From the NCBI GenBank assembly GCA_965207995.1, contig OZ242299.1, positions 1,984,001-2,048,000 on the forward strand: a stretch of 64,000 nt of DNA, given 5' to 3'. Source of the DNA: DAOUKH01 sp965207995. GTDB taxonomy: Bacteria; Chloroflexota; Dehalococcoidia; SHYB01. Position numbers and translations under genes: made by a program. Shown in pieces: positions 25,418-34,147 of this stretch. The notes below the pieces were generated by a model. It ran no database searches, was not told the DNA's origin, and saw only the letters and a program-made list of their open reading frames with translations. Position 1 is the first letter of the stretch; each line of letters starts with the position of its first letter.

Positions 25418-25831
25418 CCGCCGCTAGAAGGTCAACTCCCCCTAACCTCCCTCCCTCTGGGAGGGACTGAGGGCGGGCCCCTCCGGCCTCTTCTCTCCCC
25501 GGAGACCCTTGCACAGATCCCGCCGACGGTTGGGAAACGGGCTGCGCGGAGTGGTCTTCCCTCTCCCCCTCTGGGGGAGATTTGAGAGAGGGCGCGCGCC
25601 GTCAGGCGCGCGAGCGCCCGCAGGGCGCTGCTCCCCTCTTCTCCCCACGAAGACCTTTGCACAACCCGCCGGGGCTCCGGAAAACGGGCGGCGCGGGGCG
25701 GTCTGCCTCCTCTCCCGCTGGGAGAGGGTTGGGGTGAGGGTGGGGAGGGGTGCGCCAACGTCCGCAGAGTCGTCAGCGTCAGTTACGCAAACGTCTCCCC
25801 GCTGGGAGGGACTGAGAGAAGCCTGTGCCCC
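25418..25831. repeat. 414-bp intergenic mosaic of dispersed repeats
   Basis: No gene. It is made of several CT-rich module A copies (about 25444-25490, 25559-25610, 25705-25750, 25790-25820) alternating with module B copies whose core is GGAGACC-TTGCACA-CCCGCCG followed by a GGGCGGCGCGGGGCGGT-like tail (about 25497-25560 and 25650-25710). Near 25775 a module B core appears inverted (TTACGCAAACGTCTCC). Confidence 0.75.
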
Positions 25832-27046
25832 CTAGATCGACACCAACTCCCGGTTCATCGGCGAGAGGTCGACCGCCCCGTCCTTGGTGACCAGGAACGT
25901 GTCCTCGAGCTGCATCCCCCCGAAGCCGATCTGCGCGTAGGGCGTCTCGTAGTTGAAGACCATGCCCTCTTCCATGATGAAGTCGCCGCGTGGATACCAG
26001 CACCACTTCTCGTAGAGCTCCAACCCGATAACGTGCGACCACGCCATCTGCTGACCGTGGCCGGAGGTTTCCGTCTTCACGCGGAACTTCTCGATGTTCT
26101 GCAGCGCCGTCGAGCAGAGCTCGTTGGCGGAGACGCCGGGCTTGGCGTTGCGGAACGCCTCGTTACGCGCTTGGAGGATCGCGTTGTAGATGCGAAGCTG
26201 GTAGTCGTTCGGCTCGCCGATGACGAAGGTCCGCCCCAGGTCGGTCCAGTAGCCCTCGTAGATGCCCTCGAAGTCGAACCGCACCAGGTCGCCCGACCTG
26301 GGCATGTAGCCCTCGAAGTCCTTGGGGTGGAGCATGCAGAGGCCGAGCTTGCCCACGCGGCTGATCCGCACGCCGACGGTGCGCATGATGTCGTGCTTGG
26401 CGAGGTAGATGTCGTGGGCGATGAGCGCGTCGTTCCAGGTCGCGCCTTCCTTCACCGCGCGGTTCACCTCGAGCATGCCGGCGAGGTTGATCTCGTTCGC
26501 CTTGCGCATGATCTCGATCTCTTGCGGCGTCTTGACCACGCGGATGTCCCGGAAGATGGGCTGCGAGTCGACGATCTCGCCCTGCGCGTAGCCCTGCTCC
26601 TTCAGGTACTCGGCGATGCGAGGGTCGTCGACGCCGATCCTCGCGTTCCGGTAGCCCTTCTCCACCAGCGTCTCGCCGAGGGCTTCGAGGCGGTCCATCC
26701 AGTTGTGCTGGCTACCCTCGGCGAAGTTGTCGATGAAACGCTGCTCCCCCGGATGCGGCTCGTAGCCCGGAGGCAGCTCGAAGGAGAGATACTTGCCGAA
26801 GGTGCGCAGTTCGGGCTTCCAATCGGGGTCGAGGCCGTGGAGGCCAAGCTCGTTGTTGGGGATCAGGAGGACCGGCTTCTGGTCCTCGTCGGCGGGGTAG
26901 ATAGCCATGTTCCCCAGGCCCCAGAGCCAGGAGTCCGAGTCCCAGCCGGCGATGTAGTGAAAGTTCGGCTTCGTGGTCGCGACGAGCGCGTCCAGCCCGT
27001 ACTCCTCGATCTTCTGCTTGGCGCGAGGCTCGTTCATCAGCGGCAT
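25832..27046 (-). CDS. M24 family metallopeptidase (Xaa-Pro aminopeptidase-like)
   Basis: 404 residues with an N-terminal creatinase-like domain (about 1-170: KIEEYGLDALVATTKPNFHYIAGW) and a pita-bread catalytic domain. Metal ligands appear as Asp in FDFEGIYEGYWTDLGRTF, His in SGHGQQMAWSHVIG, Glu in EEGMVFNYETPY and Glu in GGMQLEDTFLVT. It cleaves Xaa-Pro peptides or acts as a creatinase-like amidinohydrolase; the clade cannot be fixed by eye. No operon partner. Confidence 0.9.
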   Translation of the reverse strand: MPLMNEPRAKQKIEEYGLDALVATTKPNFHYIAGWDSDSWLWGLGNMAIYPADEDQKPVLLIPNNELGLHGLDPDWKPELRTFGKYLSFELPPGYEPHPGEQRFIDNFAEGSQHNWMDRLEALGETLVEKGYRNARIGVDDPRIAEYLKEQGYAQGEIVDSQPIFRDIRVVKTPQEIEIMRKANEINLAGMLEVNRAVKEGATWNDALIAHDIYLAKHDIMRTVGVRISRVGKLGLCMLHPKDFEGYMPRSGDLVRFDFEGIYEGYWTDLGRTFVIGEPNDYQLRIYNAILQARNEAFRNAKPGVSANELCSTALQNIEKFRVKTETSGHGQQMAWSHVIGLELYEKWCWYPRGDFIMEEGMVFNYETPYAQIGFGGMQLEDTFLVTKDGAVDLSPMNRELVSI

Positions 27047-27124
27047 GGTGGGTTCCTTTGCGGTCTGGTGCGCGGGCGGACTTCACCGTCCGCTCCTCCG
27101 CGCCAGCCTAGCAACGCCCCCGCC

Positions 27125-27149
27125 CCAGGTCAAATCAGCGTGCTATCAT
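27125..27149 (+). promoter_or_regulatory. conserved promoter-like box before the DUF433 gene
   Basis: CCAGGTCAAA, nine bases, then TATCAT preceded by TGC (extended -10). The same box, with the same spacing, occurs at 27934-27958 before the CaiB gene. There is no canonical -35, so activation by a factor binding AGGTCAAA is possible. Confidence 0.45.
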
Positions 27150-27217
27150 CGCTTTGCCGGTCAGTCGTTGGCGCCCCCGAAAGCGCCGTCTGAGGTGAAG
27201 AAGAGCGAGGTCACGAC

Positions 27218-27445
27218 ATGACGAACTGGGAGCAGTGCCCGGCGGTTGAAAGCGTACCCGACAGACTCAGCGGGGCCTGGGTGTTCACCGGAACCAGGGT
27301 TCCGGTATCCGCCCTGTTCGAGAATCTTGAGGGCGGCGCCACGATAGAACAGTTCCTGGACTGGTTCCAGGGAGTCGAGGAATGGAAGGTTCGAGCCGTG
27401 CTCGAACACGCTGCTAAGGCGCTAAGAGCTCCTGTGCAACCGTGA
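27218..27445 (+). CDS. DUF433 family antitoxin-like protein
   Basis: 75 residues with the DUF433 signature GAWVFTGTRVPVSALFENLEGGATIEQFLDWF, a small winged-helix-like fold found with PIN-like toxins. ATG 27218 follows GAGG. Its stop overlaps the GTG start of the next gene (GTGA), the usual antitoxin-toxin layout. Confidence 0.85.
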   Translation: MTNWEQCPAVESVPDRLSGAWVFTGTRVPVSALFENLEGGATIEQFLDWFQGVEEWKVRAVLEHAAKALRAPVQP

Positions 27446-27759
27446 AGATCCTGTTTGACCAAGGCACCCCGAGGCCGCTTCGAGATCATCTCCCGGAACA
27501 TGCCGTCGATACAGCTGCCGAGAAGGGTTGGTCGGAACTGAGTAACGGGGAATTGCTGGACCACGCCGAGGGAGAGGGCTACGAGCTTCTGGTAACTACC
27601 GACCAGAACATGCGACGACAGCAGAACCTTGAGGCCAGGCAGTTGGGTATTGTCGTTCTGCTGTCGACTGCATGGCCCTATGTCCAAATGCGGATAGAGG
27701 ACATCCGCACAGCTATCAACGGGATACAGCCCGGCGAACTGAGGGAAGTAGCCATCTAG
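27442..27759 (+). CDS. DUF5615 PIN-like toxin
   Basis: 105 residues from GTG 27442. It begins KILFDQGTPRPLRDHLPEH, where PIN-like DUF5615 proteins have the first acidic residue, and has LLVTTDQNMRRQQNL, the second acidic/DxN region. Likely a small ribonuclease toxin paired with DUF433. Overlaps the partner by 4 bp. Confidence 0.83.
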   Translation: MKILFDQGTPRPLRDHLPEHAVDTAAEKGWSELSNGELLDHAEGEGYELLVTTDQNMRRQQNLEARQLGIVVLLSTAWPYVQMRIEDIRTAINGIQPGELREVAI

Positions 27760-27821
27760 ATTGGGAACAGCGATAGCGTGACCGCGGCCGTGTGGGGCGA
27801 TTTTCGCATCGGCCACTCCCA

Positions 27822-27932
27822 GCGGAGACTCTTGCAAAAAGGAGGGCGGGCTGCGGAGACGTTGGCGCACCCCTCTCGGCCCCGGCCCTCACCCCTTCCT
27901 CTCCCAGCAGGAGAGCGGGAGCCCCCCCCCCC
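27822..27932. repeat. partial dispersed repeat between toxin gene and CaiB pair
   Basis: Contains GCGGAGACTCTTGCAAAAAGG (module B core) and a CT-rich CCCTCACCCCTTCCTCTCCC stretch (module A-like, reverse sense), then a run of Cs. No gene. Confidence 0.5.
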
Positions 27933-27933
27933 G

Positions 27934-27958
27934 CCAGGTCAAACCTGCGTGCTATCAT
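27934..27958 (+). promoter_or_regulatory. conserved promoter-like box before the CaiB gene
   Basis: Second copy of the CCAGGTCAAA-N9-TATCAT box (with TGC before TATCAT). It ends 24 bp before ATG 27983, giving a leader of about 18 nt and no clear Shine-Dalgarno sequence. Confidence 0.45.
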
Positions 27959-27982
27959 CCTCGGGTAGCGCGGCCTCTGAAG

Positions 27983-29206
27983 ATGAGCATTCCCTTTCTG
28001 AACGGACTCCGAGTCCTTGACTACACCTCGCTGGTGGCGGGGCCGTTCTGCGGCAAGCTGCTCGCTGACGTCGGCGCCGACGTGATCAAAATCGAGCCGC
28101 CCGAGGGCGACATCGCCCGTCGCCGCGGCCCCTTCCCCGGTGACGTCCCCGACCCCGAACTGAGCCTCGTCCATCACTACGTGAACGTGAACAAGCGGGG
28201 CATGACGCTAAACCTGGAGGACGAGGCCGGGCAAGAGGTCTTCCGGCGCCTGGTGGAGGCGAGTGACCTGCTGATTGAGGACACGCCGCCGGGGACGCTG
28301 AAGGCGATGGGGCTCGGCTACGACTCCCTGGAGCGCATCAACCCCGGCCTGATTATGCTCTCGATCACGCCGTTCGGCCAGGTGGGGCCGCACCGCGACT
28401 GGAAGGCCTACAACCTGAACACGATCCACGCCGGCGGCGAGGGCTGGCTCATGCCGCCGGGTCTCGCGCAGCGGACGTTCCCCGACCGCGAACCGGTGAA
28501 GACCGGCGCCTACGTCGGCGAGTACTACTGCGGCGTGACCGCGGCCTCCGCGGCCATCATCGGCGTCTTCGAACGCGCCGCCTCGGGGCGCGGCCAGCAC
28601 ATCGACATGTCGAAGCAGGAGGCCCACGCCACCCTCGCCCGCATCGCCATCGGCATGTGGGCCCAGAGCGGCTTCGTCGAGACCCGGGCCACCCGCGACA
28701 TTCCCTACGGCGGCTGCGTCCCCTGCAAGGACGGCCACGCCGAAGTCCTCTTCCACATCGCCGAGAACCATTGGCATGCTTGCATGAGCATGCTCGGCGA
28801 CCCGGAGTGGGCGCGGGACCCCAAGTTCGCCACCGAGGAGGGGCGCTCCCAACACGGCGCCGAAGTCAACGAGTACCTCTTCGCCTGGGCCAAGGACCGC
28901 ACCAAGCGGGAGATCTACGACCTGGGTCTCAAGCACGGCTTTCCCTGCGGCATCTTCTACGCCCCGTCGGAGCTCCCTGAGGTCGAGCACGAGCAGGCGC
29001 GCGGCTTCTTCGTCGACCCGCCCACCCCGACCCCCATCGTTGGCATGACGAAGATCCCGGGCCTCCCCTTCCAGCTATCGGGCCACGCCTACGCCGTCGA
29101 CCGGTCTGCCCCCAGGCTCGGCGAGCACACCGACGAGGTGCTCGCCGAGGTCGCCGGGTACAGCGGCGGCGAGATCGCGCGGCTGCGCGCGGGCGGGGCG
29201 GTCTAG
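27983..29206 (+). CDS. CaiB/BaiF family CoA-transferase
   Basis: 407 residues. N-terminal GLRVLDYTSLVAGPFCGKLLADVGADVIKIEPPEGD, the catalytic-Asp region EDTPPGTLKAMGLGYDSL, ITPFGQVGPH, and C-terminal APRLGEHTDEVL are all typical. First of a tandem pair with two bases between the genes, mirroring the CaiB pair at 1-2322. Substrate unknown. Confidence 0.92.
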   Translation: MSIPFLNGLRVLDYTSLVAGPFCGKLLADVGADVIKIEPPEGDIARRRGPFPGDVPDPELSLVHHYVNVNKRGMTLNLEDEAGQEVFRRLVEASDLLIEDTPPGTLKAMGLGYDSLERINPGLIMLSITPFGQVGPHRDWKAYNLNTIHAGGEGWLMPPGLAQRTFPDREPVKTGAYVGEYYCGVTAASAAIIGVFERAASGRGQHIDMSKQEAHATLARIAIGMWAQSGFVETRATRDIPYGGCVPCKDGHAEVLFHIAENHWHACMSMLGDPEWARDPKFATEEGRSQHGAEVNEYLFAWAKDRTKREIYDLGLKHGFPCGIFYAPSELPEVEHEQARGFFVDPPTPTPIVGMTKIPGLPFQLSGHAYAVDRSAPRLGEHTDEVLAEVAGYSGGEIARLRAGGAV

Positions 29207-29208
29207 CG

Positions 29209-30435
29209 ATGGGCGCTCTGGATTCCCAGCCGCTGAACGGCGTTCGCATCGTCGACTTTACCTGGGCCGGCGTCGGCCCCTACTGCACCTTCCTCTGCTC
29301 GATTATGGGTGCCGAGGTCATCAAGCCCGAGACGGCGGCGCACCCCACCATCTTCCGCGGAGTGCGGCCGTCGGGCGATTCCGAGAAGGCGGAAAAGGGG
29401 ACGCGCTGGTTCTCGCTCGACGAGCTCTACGTGAATAAGAAGGGCGTTCGCCTCAACCTCAAGCACCCCGAGGGCGTGGCGCTCGCCAAGCGGATCATCG
29501 CCCTCTCCGACGCCGTCGCCGAGAACTTCCAGGCCGGCGTCTTCGAGCGCCTCGGCTTCGCCTACGACGAGATGCGCGCGACGAACCCGGCCCTGGTGCT
29601 GCTCTCGGCGTCGGCGCACGGCGCGACGGGGCCCGAGCGCCACGGCAAGGGCCTGGCGCAGGCCTTCTCCGCCCTGGGCGGCCCCGGCTACCTCACCGGC
29701 TACGAGGACGGCCCGCCCGTCGAGCTGCGGCTGCCGGTCGACCTGATATCGGGGACGGCAGCCTCCTTCTCGCTGCTCAGCGCGGTCTGGCACGCCCGCC
29801 AGTCGGGAGAGGGTTCTCACATCGACGCCGCCAGTCGCGAGGTCATGACCAGCTTCATCGGCGAGGCCGTCCTCGACGCCCTGGTCAACAAGCGCGACCA
29901 ACCCCGCATGGGGAACCGCGACCCCCACATGGCGCCCCACGGCGTCTACCCGTGCATGGGCCACGACCAGTGGCTCTCCATCGCCGTAGGGACCGACGAG
30001 GAATGGCGCGCCCTCTGCGCCGCCCTCGACCGCACCGACTGGCTCACCGACCCCCGTTTCGCCACGGAGGAGGCGCGCCGCGCGCACCAAGCCGAGCTCG
30101 ACGCCGAGATCGGGGCGTGGACCGCGCCCCGCGACAAAATGGAGGCCATGGCCGAGTTGCAAGCGTCGGGCGTCCCCGCTACCGCGTCCTACGCGGCGGA
30201 CGATCTCCTCGCCGACCCGCACCTCCAGGAACGCGGCGTCTTCGAAATGACCGAAGACGTGGTGGGCAACCCGCTCCTGATGATGGGCGCACCCTGGAAG
30301 TTCAGCCGGACGCCGGGCCGCATCGACCGCCGCCCGCCAAAGACCGGCGAGGACGACGAATACGTCTACGGCGAGCTGCTCGGCATCGGGTCGAGGGATC
30401 TACGCGACCTGGAAGCGCGCGGGGTGATCGTCTAG
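29209..30435 (+). CDS. CaiB/BaiF family CoA-transferase
   Basis: 408 residues. LNGVRIVDFTWAGVGPYCTFLCSIMGAEVIKPE, then VAENFQAGVFERLGFAYDEM holding the expected catalytic Asp/Glu region, and SASAHGATGPE. It starts two bases after the previous CaiB stop and ends next to the convergent hydratase gene (30436). The tandem pair may act as a heteromer on one CoA donor/acceptor set. Confidence 0.92.
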   Translation: MGALDSQPLNGVRIVDFTWAGVGPYCTFLCSIMGAEVIKPETAAHPTIFRGVRPSGDSEKAEKGTRWFSLDELYVNKKGVRLNLKHPEGVALAKRIIALSDAVAENFQAGVFERLGFAYDEMRATNPALVLLSASAHGATGPERHGKGLAQAFSALGGPGYLTGYEDGPPVELRLPVDLISGTAASFSLLSAVWHARQSGEGSHIDAASREVMTSFIGEAVLDALVNKRDQPRMGNRDPHMAPHGVYPCMGHDQWLSIAVGTDEEWRALCAALDRTDWLTDPRFATEEARRAHQAELDAEIGAWTAPRDKMEAMAELQASGVPATASYAADDLLADPHLQERGVFEMTEDVVGNPLLMMGAPWKFSRTPGRIDRRPPKTGEDDEYVYGELLGIGSRDLRDLEARGVIV

Positions 30436-31632
30436 CTAGCCGAGGTCGATCTTGGGCGGCAGGATGACCTCGCCGCCGCTCCTCGAAGGCAGCAGCGCCA
30501 CGGCCTGCCCCGTCGCAGTGACCTCGCCGCGCTGGTCTTCGGCCCGCACCTCGATCTCGACCTCGTGCTGGCCGTCTTTGATCGACTTGCCGGTGATCGT
30601 GGCCTTGGTCCAGATGGTGTCGCCGAGGTAGACGAAGCGGCGCACCTGGCAGTCGAGCGAGAGCAGCCAGCCGTCGTCACCCATCCAATCGGTGATGATC
30701 TGGGCCAGCCAGGCGATCCGCTGGCCGCCGTAGTCGTAGGCGTGGGGATTGCCGGTGCGGCGGGCGAGCTCATGGTCCCAGTGCACCGCCTCGATGCTGT
30801 CCGGCACGCCGTACTCGTTGAGCATGTACGCCCGCGGGTGCGCCTTCCGCCACTGGTAGGCGAGCCGGTGCGCGCCGTGGAACTGCATGGCGAGCCCCCA
30901 GCCCATGTTCCAGTTCATGATGTCGGTGACGGTGATCGGGCCCTTGACCTGCCCCGGCAGCTCGTCGCCGGTCTCGACGTCTTCCCAGTACCGGGGCTCG
31001 TCGCCGCGCCGCGACTCTTGGGCGTAGGTCTCGTCGATGCGTTCGATCTCCTCCGGCGTGTACTGGTGGCGCTCGTAGGCGGCGTACTTCTTGCGCTCGC
31101 CCCACTTCTTCTGCCGCCCACCGCGGATGTTGATCTGGTCGGAGACGACGACGAGCTCGCCCTGCTGGTTCCGGTACTCGCGCCGTGAGATTTCGAGGAT
31201 GGTGCGGCCCGCGAAGGAGCTCGACTTCTCGATCAGGTCCTTGAGGAATCGGCGCTCGAAGAGCTGGTCGCCGGCCTTCATCGGCAGCAGCCAGCGGATG
31301 ACGTCGCCGGCGTACCAGGAGTGGATGCCGCTGAGCGGGTCGCGTGCTAGGGCGCGTTCCTCCTCCGTCCACTCCGTCTTTGACGGCACGCCGGTGCTGC
31401 GGAAGAACATCGGCGGCGCGATGACGGCGCCCCAGCGCGCCTTCGCGGCATAGGCAGGGTCGCAGTAGAGGGGGTTGTCGTCGCCGCCGCCGTGGGCGAA
31501 GTGCCGCGCCGCGTCGGACGTGACGTGCTCGTGGAAGGGCGCGTGCGTCTTGAGCGCCGCCCCGATGTGCCGCCGCGCCCGCTCAAGCACCTCGTCGGTG
31601 ATGATGCGGTCTTCGTGTTGGGCCGGAGTCAT
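30436..31632 (-). CDS. double-hotdog MaoC/FAS1-like dehydratase
   Basis: 398 residues holding two hotdog domains: an N-terminal FAS1-like domain (about 15-175: FAHGGGDDNPLYCDPAYAAKARWGAVIAPPMFF) and a C-terminal MaoC-type domain (about 205-390: YWEDVETGDELPGQVKGPITVTDIMNW, then DYGGQRIAWLAQIITDWMG). It probably hydrates an enoyl-CoA or acts on a bulky CoA ester. Convergent and abutting the CaiB pair; upstream on the same strand is the alpha/beta hydrolase, 16 bp away. Confidence 0.87.
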   Translation of the reverse strand: MTPAQHEDRIITDEVLERARRHIGAALKTHAPFHEHVTSDAARHFAHGGGDDNPLYCDPAYAAKARWGAVIAPPMFFRSTGVPSKTEWTEEERALARDPLSGIHSWYAGDVIRWLLPMKAGDQLFERRFLKDLIEKSSSFAGRTILEISRREYRNQQGELVVVSDQINIRGGRQKKWGERKKYAAYERHQYTPEEIERIDETYAQESRRGDEPRYWEDVETGDELPGQVKGPITVTDIMNWNMGWGLAMQFHGAHRLAYQWRKAHPRAYMLNEYGVPDSIEAVHWDHELARRTGNPHAYDYGGQRIAWLAQIITDWMGDDGWLLSLDCQVRRFVYLGDTIWTKATITGKSIKDGQHEVEIEVRAEDQRGEVTATGQAVALLPSRSGGEVILPPKIDLG

Positions 31633-31648
31633 AGCTGTTCGAGTGTTG

Positions 31649-32461
31649 CTAGGAGAGGTACCCAGTCCGTCGCCAGTAGGCCAGCGCTTCGTTGCGGAAG
31701 GTCTCCGGGTGCCGGGCGTAGAGCTCGCCGCGGGGCAGGTCGAGCACCTTGCCCTCGCCTTTGGGGGTGAGCTTCACCGCCTCTTCATTCTTGCTCCGAA
31801 GAAAGTCACCTTCCGTCACCAAGTACAGCGTAGGACAGGGGACGTGGGGCAGCAAGGCGTAGAGGTCGAAGGTGAAGATGGCCTTGAACGCCCAGTCGAA
31901 GCGCCCGCCGGCCTGGATGAAAGCGCGGGTCACAACGTCGTAGTACTCGTCGGAGGAGTCGCCAAGGAACCGCGCGATGTACGTCCACGCCGCCTCGAGG
32001 TGCGTTCCGTCCTTGGATGCGCGGTAGCCGAGGTCGGTCCGCTCGATCATGGCCTGCCCCTGCTCCTTGGTGAACAGGGGCGTCCCCATGGCGATCACGC
32101 TGGGTACACGGTCGGGCAGGTCGGTGGCGATCTGCAGCGCGACCGCCGCTCCGGTGTGTCCGCCCACGACGGCGGCATGCTCGAGGCCGAGCGCGTCGAG
32201 GATCAGGCCGACACGATGCGCGTACTCCGGAATGGAGAGCGGCGCCTCCGGCGGCGGCGACGATCCATAGCCTGGGAGGTCGGGGGCGATTGCCCGGACG
32301 TGGGGCGCCAGCAGCGGCAGCGCCCACTCGTAGGTCGCGCCCGACAGGGGCGTCTCGTGGAGCAGGACCACCGCGGGGCCGGATCCCGCCTCGCGGTAGT
32401 GGACCTGCCCCTCCGGGGTGTCGGCGTAGCCGTAGCGAATACCCTGGCCCATGCGGTCCAC
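31649..32461 (-). CDS. alpha/beta hydrolase with Thr at the nucleophile elbow
   Basis: 270 residues of the alpha/beta hydrolase fold: VVLLHETPLSGATYEW (oxyanion hole), APDLPGYGSS, and the elbow GGHTGAA near residue 117, where most homologues have GxSxG. The catalytic His candidate is in LYARHPETF near the C-terminus. Thr in place of Ser may mean altered chemistry or loss of hydrolysis. Part of a leftward run with two SDRs and the hydratase. Confidence 0.85.
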   Translation of the reverse strand: MDRMGQGIRYGYADTPEGQVHYREAGSGPAVVLLHETPLSGATYEWALPLLAPHVRAIAPDLPGYGSSPPPEAPLSIPEYAHRVGLILDALGLEHAAVVGGHTGAAVALQIATDLPDRVPSVIAMGTPLFTKEQGQAMIERTDLGYRASKDGTHLEAAWTYIARFLGDSSDEYYDVVTRAFIQAGGRFDWAFKAIFTFDLYALLPHVPCPTLYLVTEGDFLRSKNEEAVKLTPKGEGKVLDLPRGELYARHPETFRNEALAYWRRTGYLS

Positions 32462-32477
32462 CTCCCGGTCTCGCCGG

Positions 32478-33296
32478 CTACTTCGGATCGGTGACCGACA
32501 GGTTGCTGCCCGGCTGCGCGCCGCCGGTGAGCCGCACCGACTGACCGGTGATGTACGACGACGCGTCGCTTGCCAGGAAGAGCGCCAGCGACGCCACCTC
32601 CGGCGGCGTGCCCAGGCGGCCCAATGGCGTCATGCTCAGGGCCTCGGCCTCGAGCGCGGGGTCGGCCTGCATCGCCGCGTTGACGGTGGCCGTGCGAATC
32701 AGATAGGGAATGATGGCGTTGACGCGCACCGCGGGTGCAAGCTCGGCCGCGAAGGTCCTGGTGATGCTGATCACACCGGCCTTGGCCGCGGCGTAGTGGG
32801 CGTAGTACGGCGAGGGGCCGATGCCGGCGATGGCGGCCAGGTTCACGATGGTACCCGATCCCCGCTCGGCCATGTGCGCTCCCGCGATGCGGCATCCCAG
32901 GAACGAGGTATTCAGGTTCTCCTGAACGTTCTCGCGCCAGTGCTCCGGGGTCAGCTTCAGAAGCGGCGTCGGGACCGTGCCGCCGCCGACGTTGTTGACC
33001 ATGACGTCGACGCCGCCGAACTCGTCGGCGGCGCGGTCGATGAGCGCCGCAACGTCGGCCTCTTTCCGCATCTCGGTCACGACGGGCAGGGCCCGCACGC
33101 CGAGGGCCGACAGATCGTCGGCGAGCTCGCGCAGTTCGGCCTCGCTCCGCTCCGGCGTCTTGACGTTGACGCCGGCGAGCACGACGTTGGCCCCAGCCTC
33201 GGCGAAGCCGGTCGCGATGCCGCGTCCGATGCCCTGGCCCGCGCCGGTGATGATCGCCGTCTTGCCGTCGAGTTTGAACAGGTCGAGTACGCCCAT
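32478..33296 (-). CDS. SDR family oxidoreductase
   Basis: 272 residues. TGAGQGIGRGIA at 18-29, NNVGG near 99, catalytic YAAAKAG near 161, C-terminal GQSVRLTGGAQPG. It lies 17 bp downstream of its close paralogue (33314-34126); both share LDLFKLDGKTAIITG/LDRFSLDGRVAVVSG beginnings. Typical ketoacyl or alcohol dehydrogenase; the substrate is unknown. Confidence 0.9.
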   Translation of the reverse strand: MGVLDLFKLDGKTAIITGAGQGIGRGIATGFAEAGANVVLAGVNVKTPERSEAELRELADDLSALGVRALPVVTEMRKEADVAALIDRAADEFGGVDVMVNNVGGGTVPTPLLKLTPEHWRENVQENLNTSFLGCRIAGAHMAERGSGTIVNLAAIAGIGPSPYYAHYAAAKAGVISITRTFAAELAPAVRVNAIIPYLIRTATVNAAMQADPALEAEALSMTPLGRLGTPPEVASLALFLASDASSYITGQSVRLTGGAQPGSNLSVTDPK

Positions 33297-33313
33297 CGTC
33301 TTCTCCCTCGCCG

Positions 33314-34126
33314 CTAGACGATCATCTCCGGCGTCCCGGTGATCAGTGCGCCGCCGGTGATGCCGATGGTATGGCCGGTGATATAGGAAGAAGCGTCGGA
33401 GGCCAGGAAGACGGCAAGCGCCGCGACCTCGTCGGGCCGCGCGCCGCGCCCCAGGGGGATGGTCGGCACGGCAAGCGCTGGCTTACTGGGGTCCTCCTTC
33501 CAGCGCTGCGCCATCCGCTCGGTCAGCACCCACGTCGGGGCGATAGCGTTGACCCTGATGCCGTAGGGGCCGAGCTCCTCCGCGGCCGTCTCGGTAAGGC
33601 TGATCACCCCTGCCTTGCCCGCTCCGTAGGCGGCGCGATGGAGCGCGGGGCGCCTACCGTCCATGGAGGAAATGTTCACGATGGCGCCCGACCCGCGCTC
33701 CGCCATGTGGGCGCCGGCGTAGCGGCAGCCCATGAACGTCGTGGTGAGGTTCGTCTCGATGCCGCGGTCCCAGGTCTCCTCGCTGAGCCCAAGGGAGGGT
33801 TCGAGGCCGGTGCCGCCGACGTTGTTCACCATCACGTCGATCTTGCCGAAGGTCTCGACGGCCTTGGCGACGAGCGCCTGGACGCCTTCCGCGTCGCACA
33901 TGTCGACCGTGACGGGGAGCGCCCGGCGCCCCCGTTCCTCGATTTGGGCCACGGCCTCCGCGAGTTCGGCCTCGCTGGCCGACGGGTTTTCCACGTTGAT
34001 CCCAGCGAGGACCACGTCCGCACCGGCCTCGGCCATCGCCAGGGCGATGGCCCGGCCGATGCCTTGGCCCGGCCCCGAGACGACGGCTACGCGGCCGTCG
34101 AGTGAGAACCGGTCAAGAATGGACAT
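33314..34126 (-). CDS. SDR family oxidoreductase
   Basis: 270 residues. SGPGQGIGRAIA at 17-28, NNVGG near 99, NISSMDGR (Ser near 147), YGAGKAG near 161. Tandem paralogue of the preceding entry, first gene of the leftward SDR-SDR-hydrolase-hydratase run. It starts 21 bp after the end of the substrate-binding protein gene, so it could be read through from the transporter operon. Confidence 0.9.
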   Translation of the reverse strand: MSILDRFSLDGRVAVVSGPGQGIGRAIALAMAEAGADVVLAGINVENPSASEAELAEAVAQIEERGRRALPVTVDMCDAEGVQALVAKAVETFGKIDVMVNNVGGTGLEPSLGLSEETWDRGIETNLTTTFMGCRYAGAHMAERGSGAIVNISSMDGRRPALHRAAYGAGKAGVISLTETAAEELGPYGIRVNAIAPTWVLTERMAQRWKEDPSKPALAVPTIPLGRGARPDEVAALAVFLASDASSYITGHTIGITGGALITGTPEMIV

Positions 34127-34147
34127 GGTGACTCCTCTGCTGAGCGG

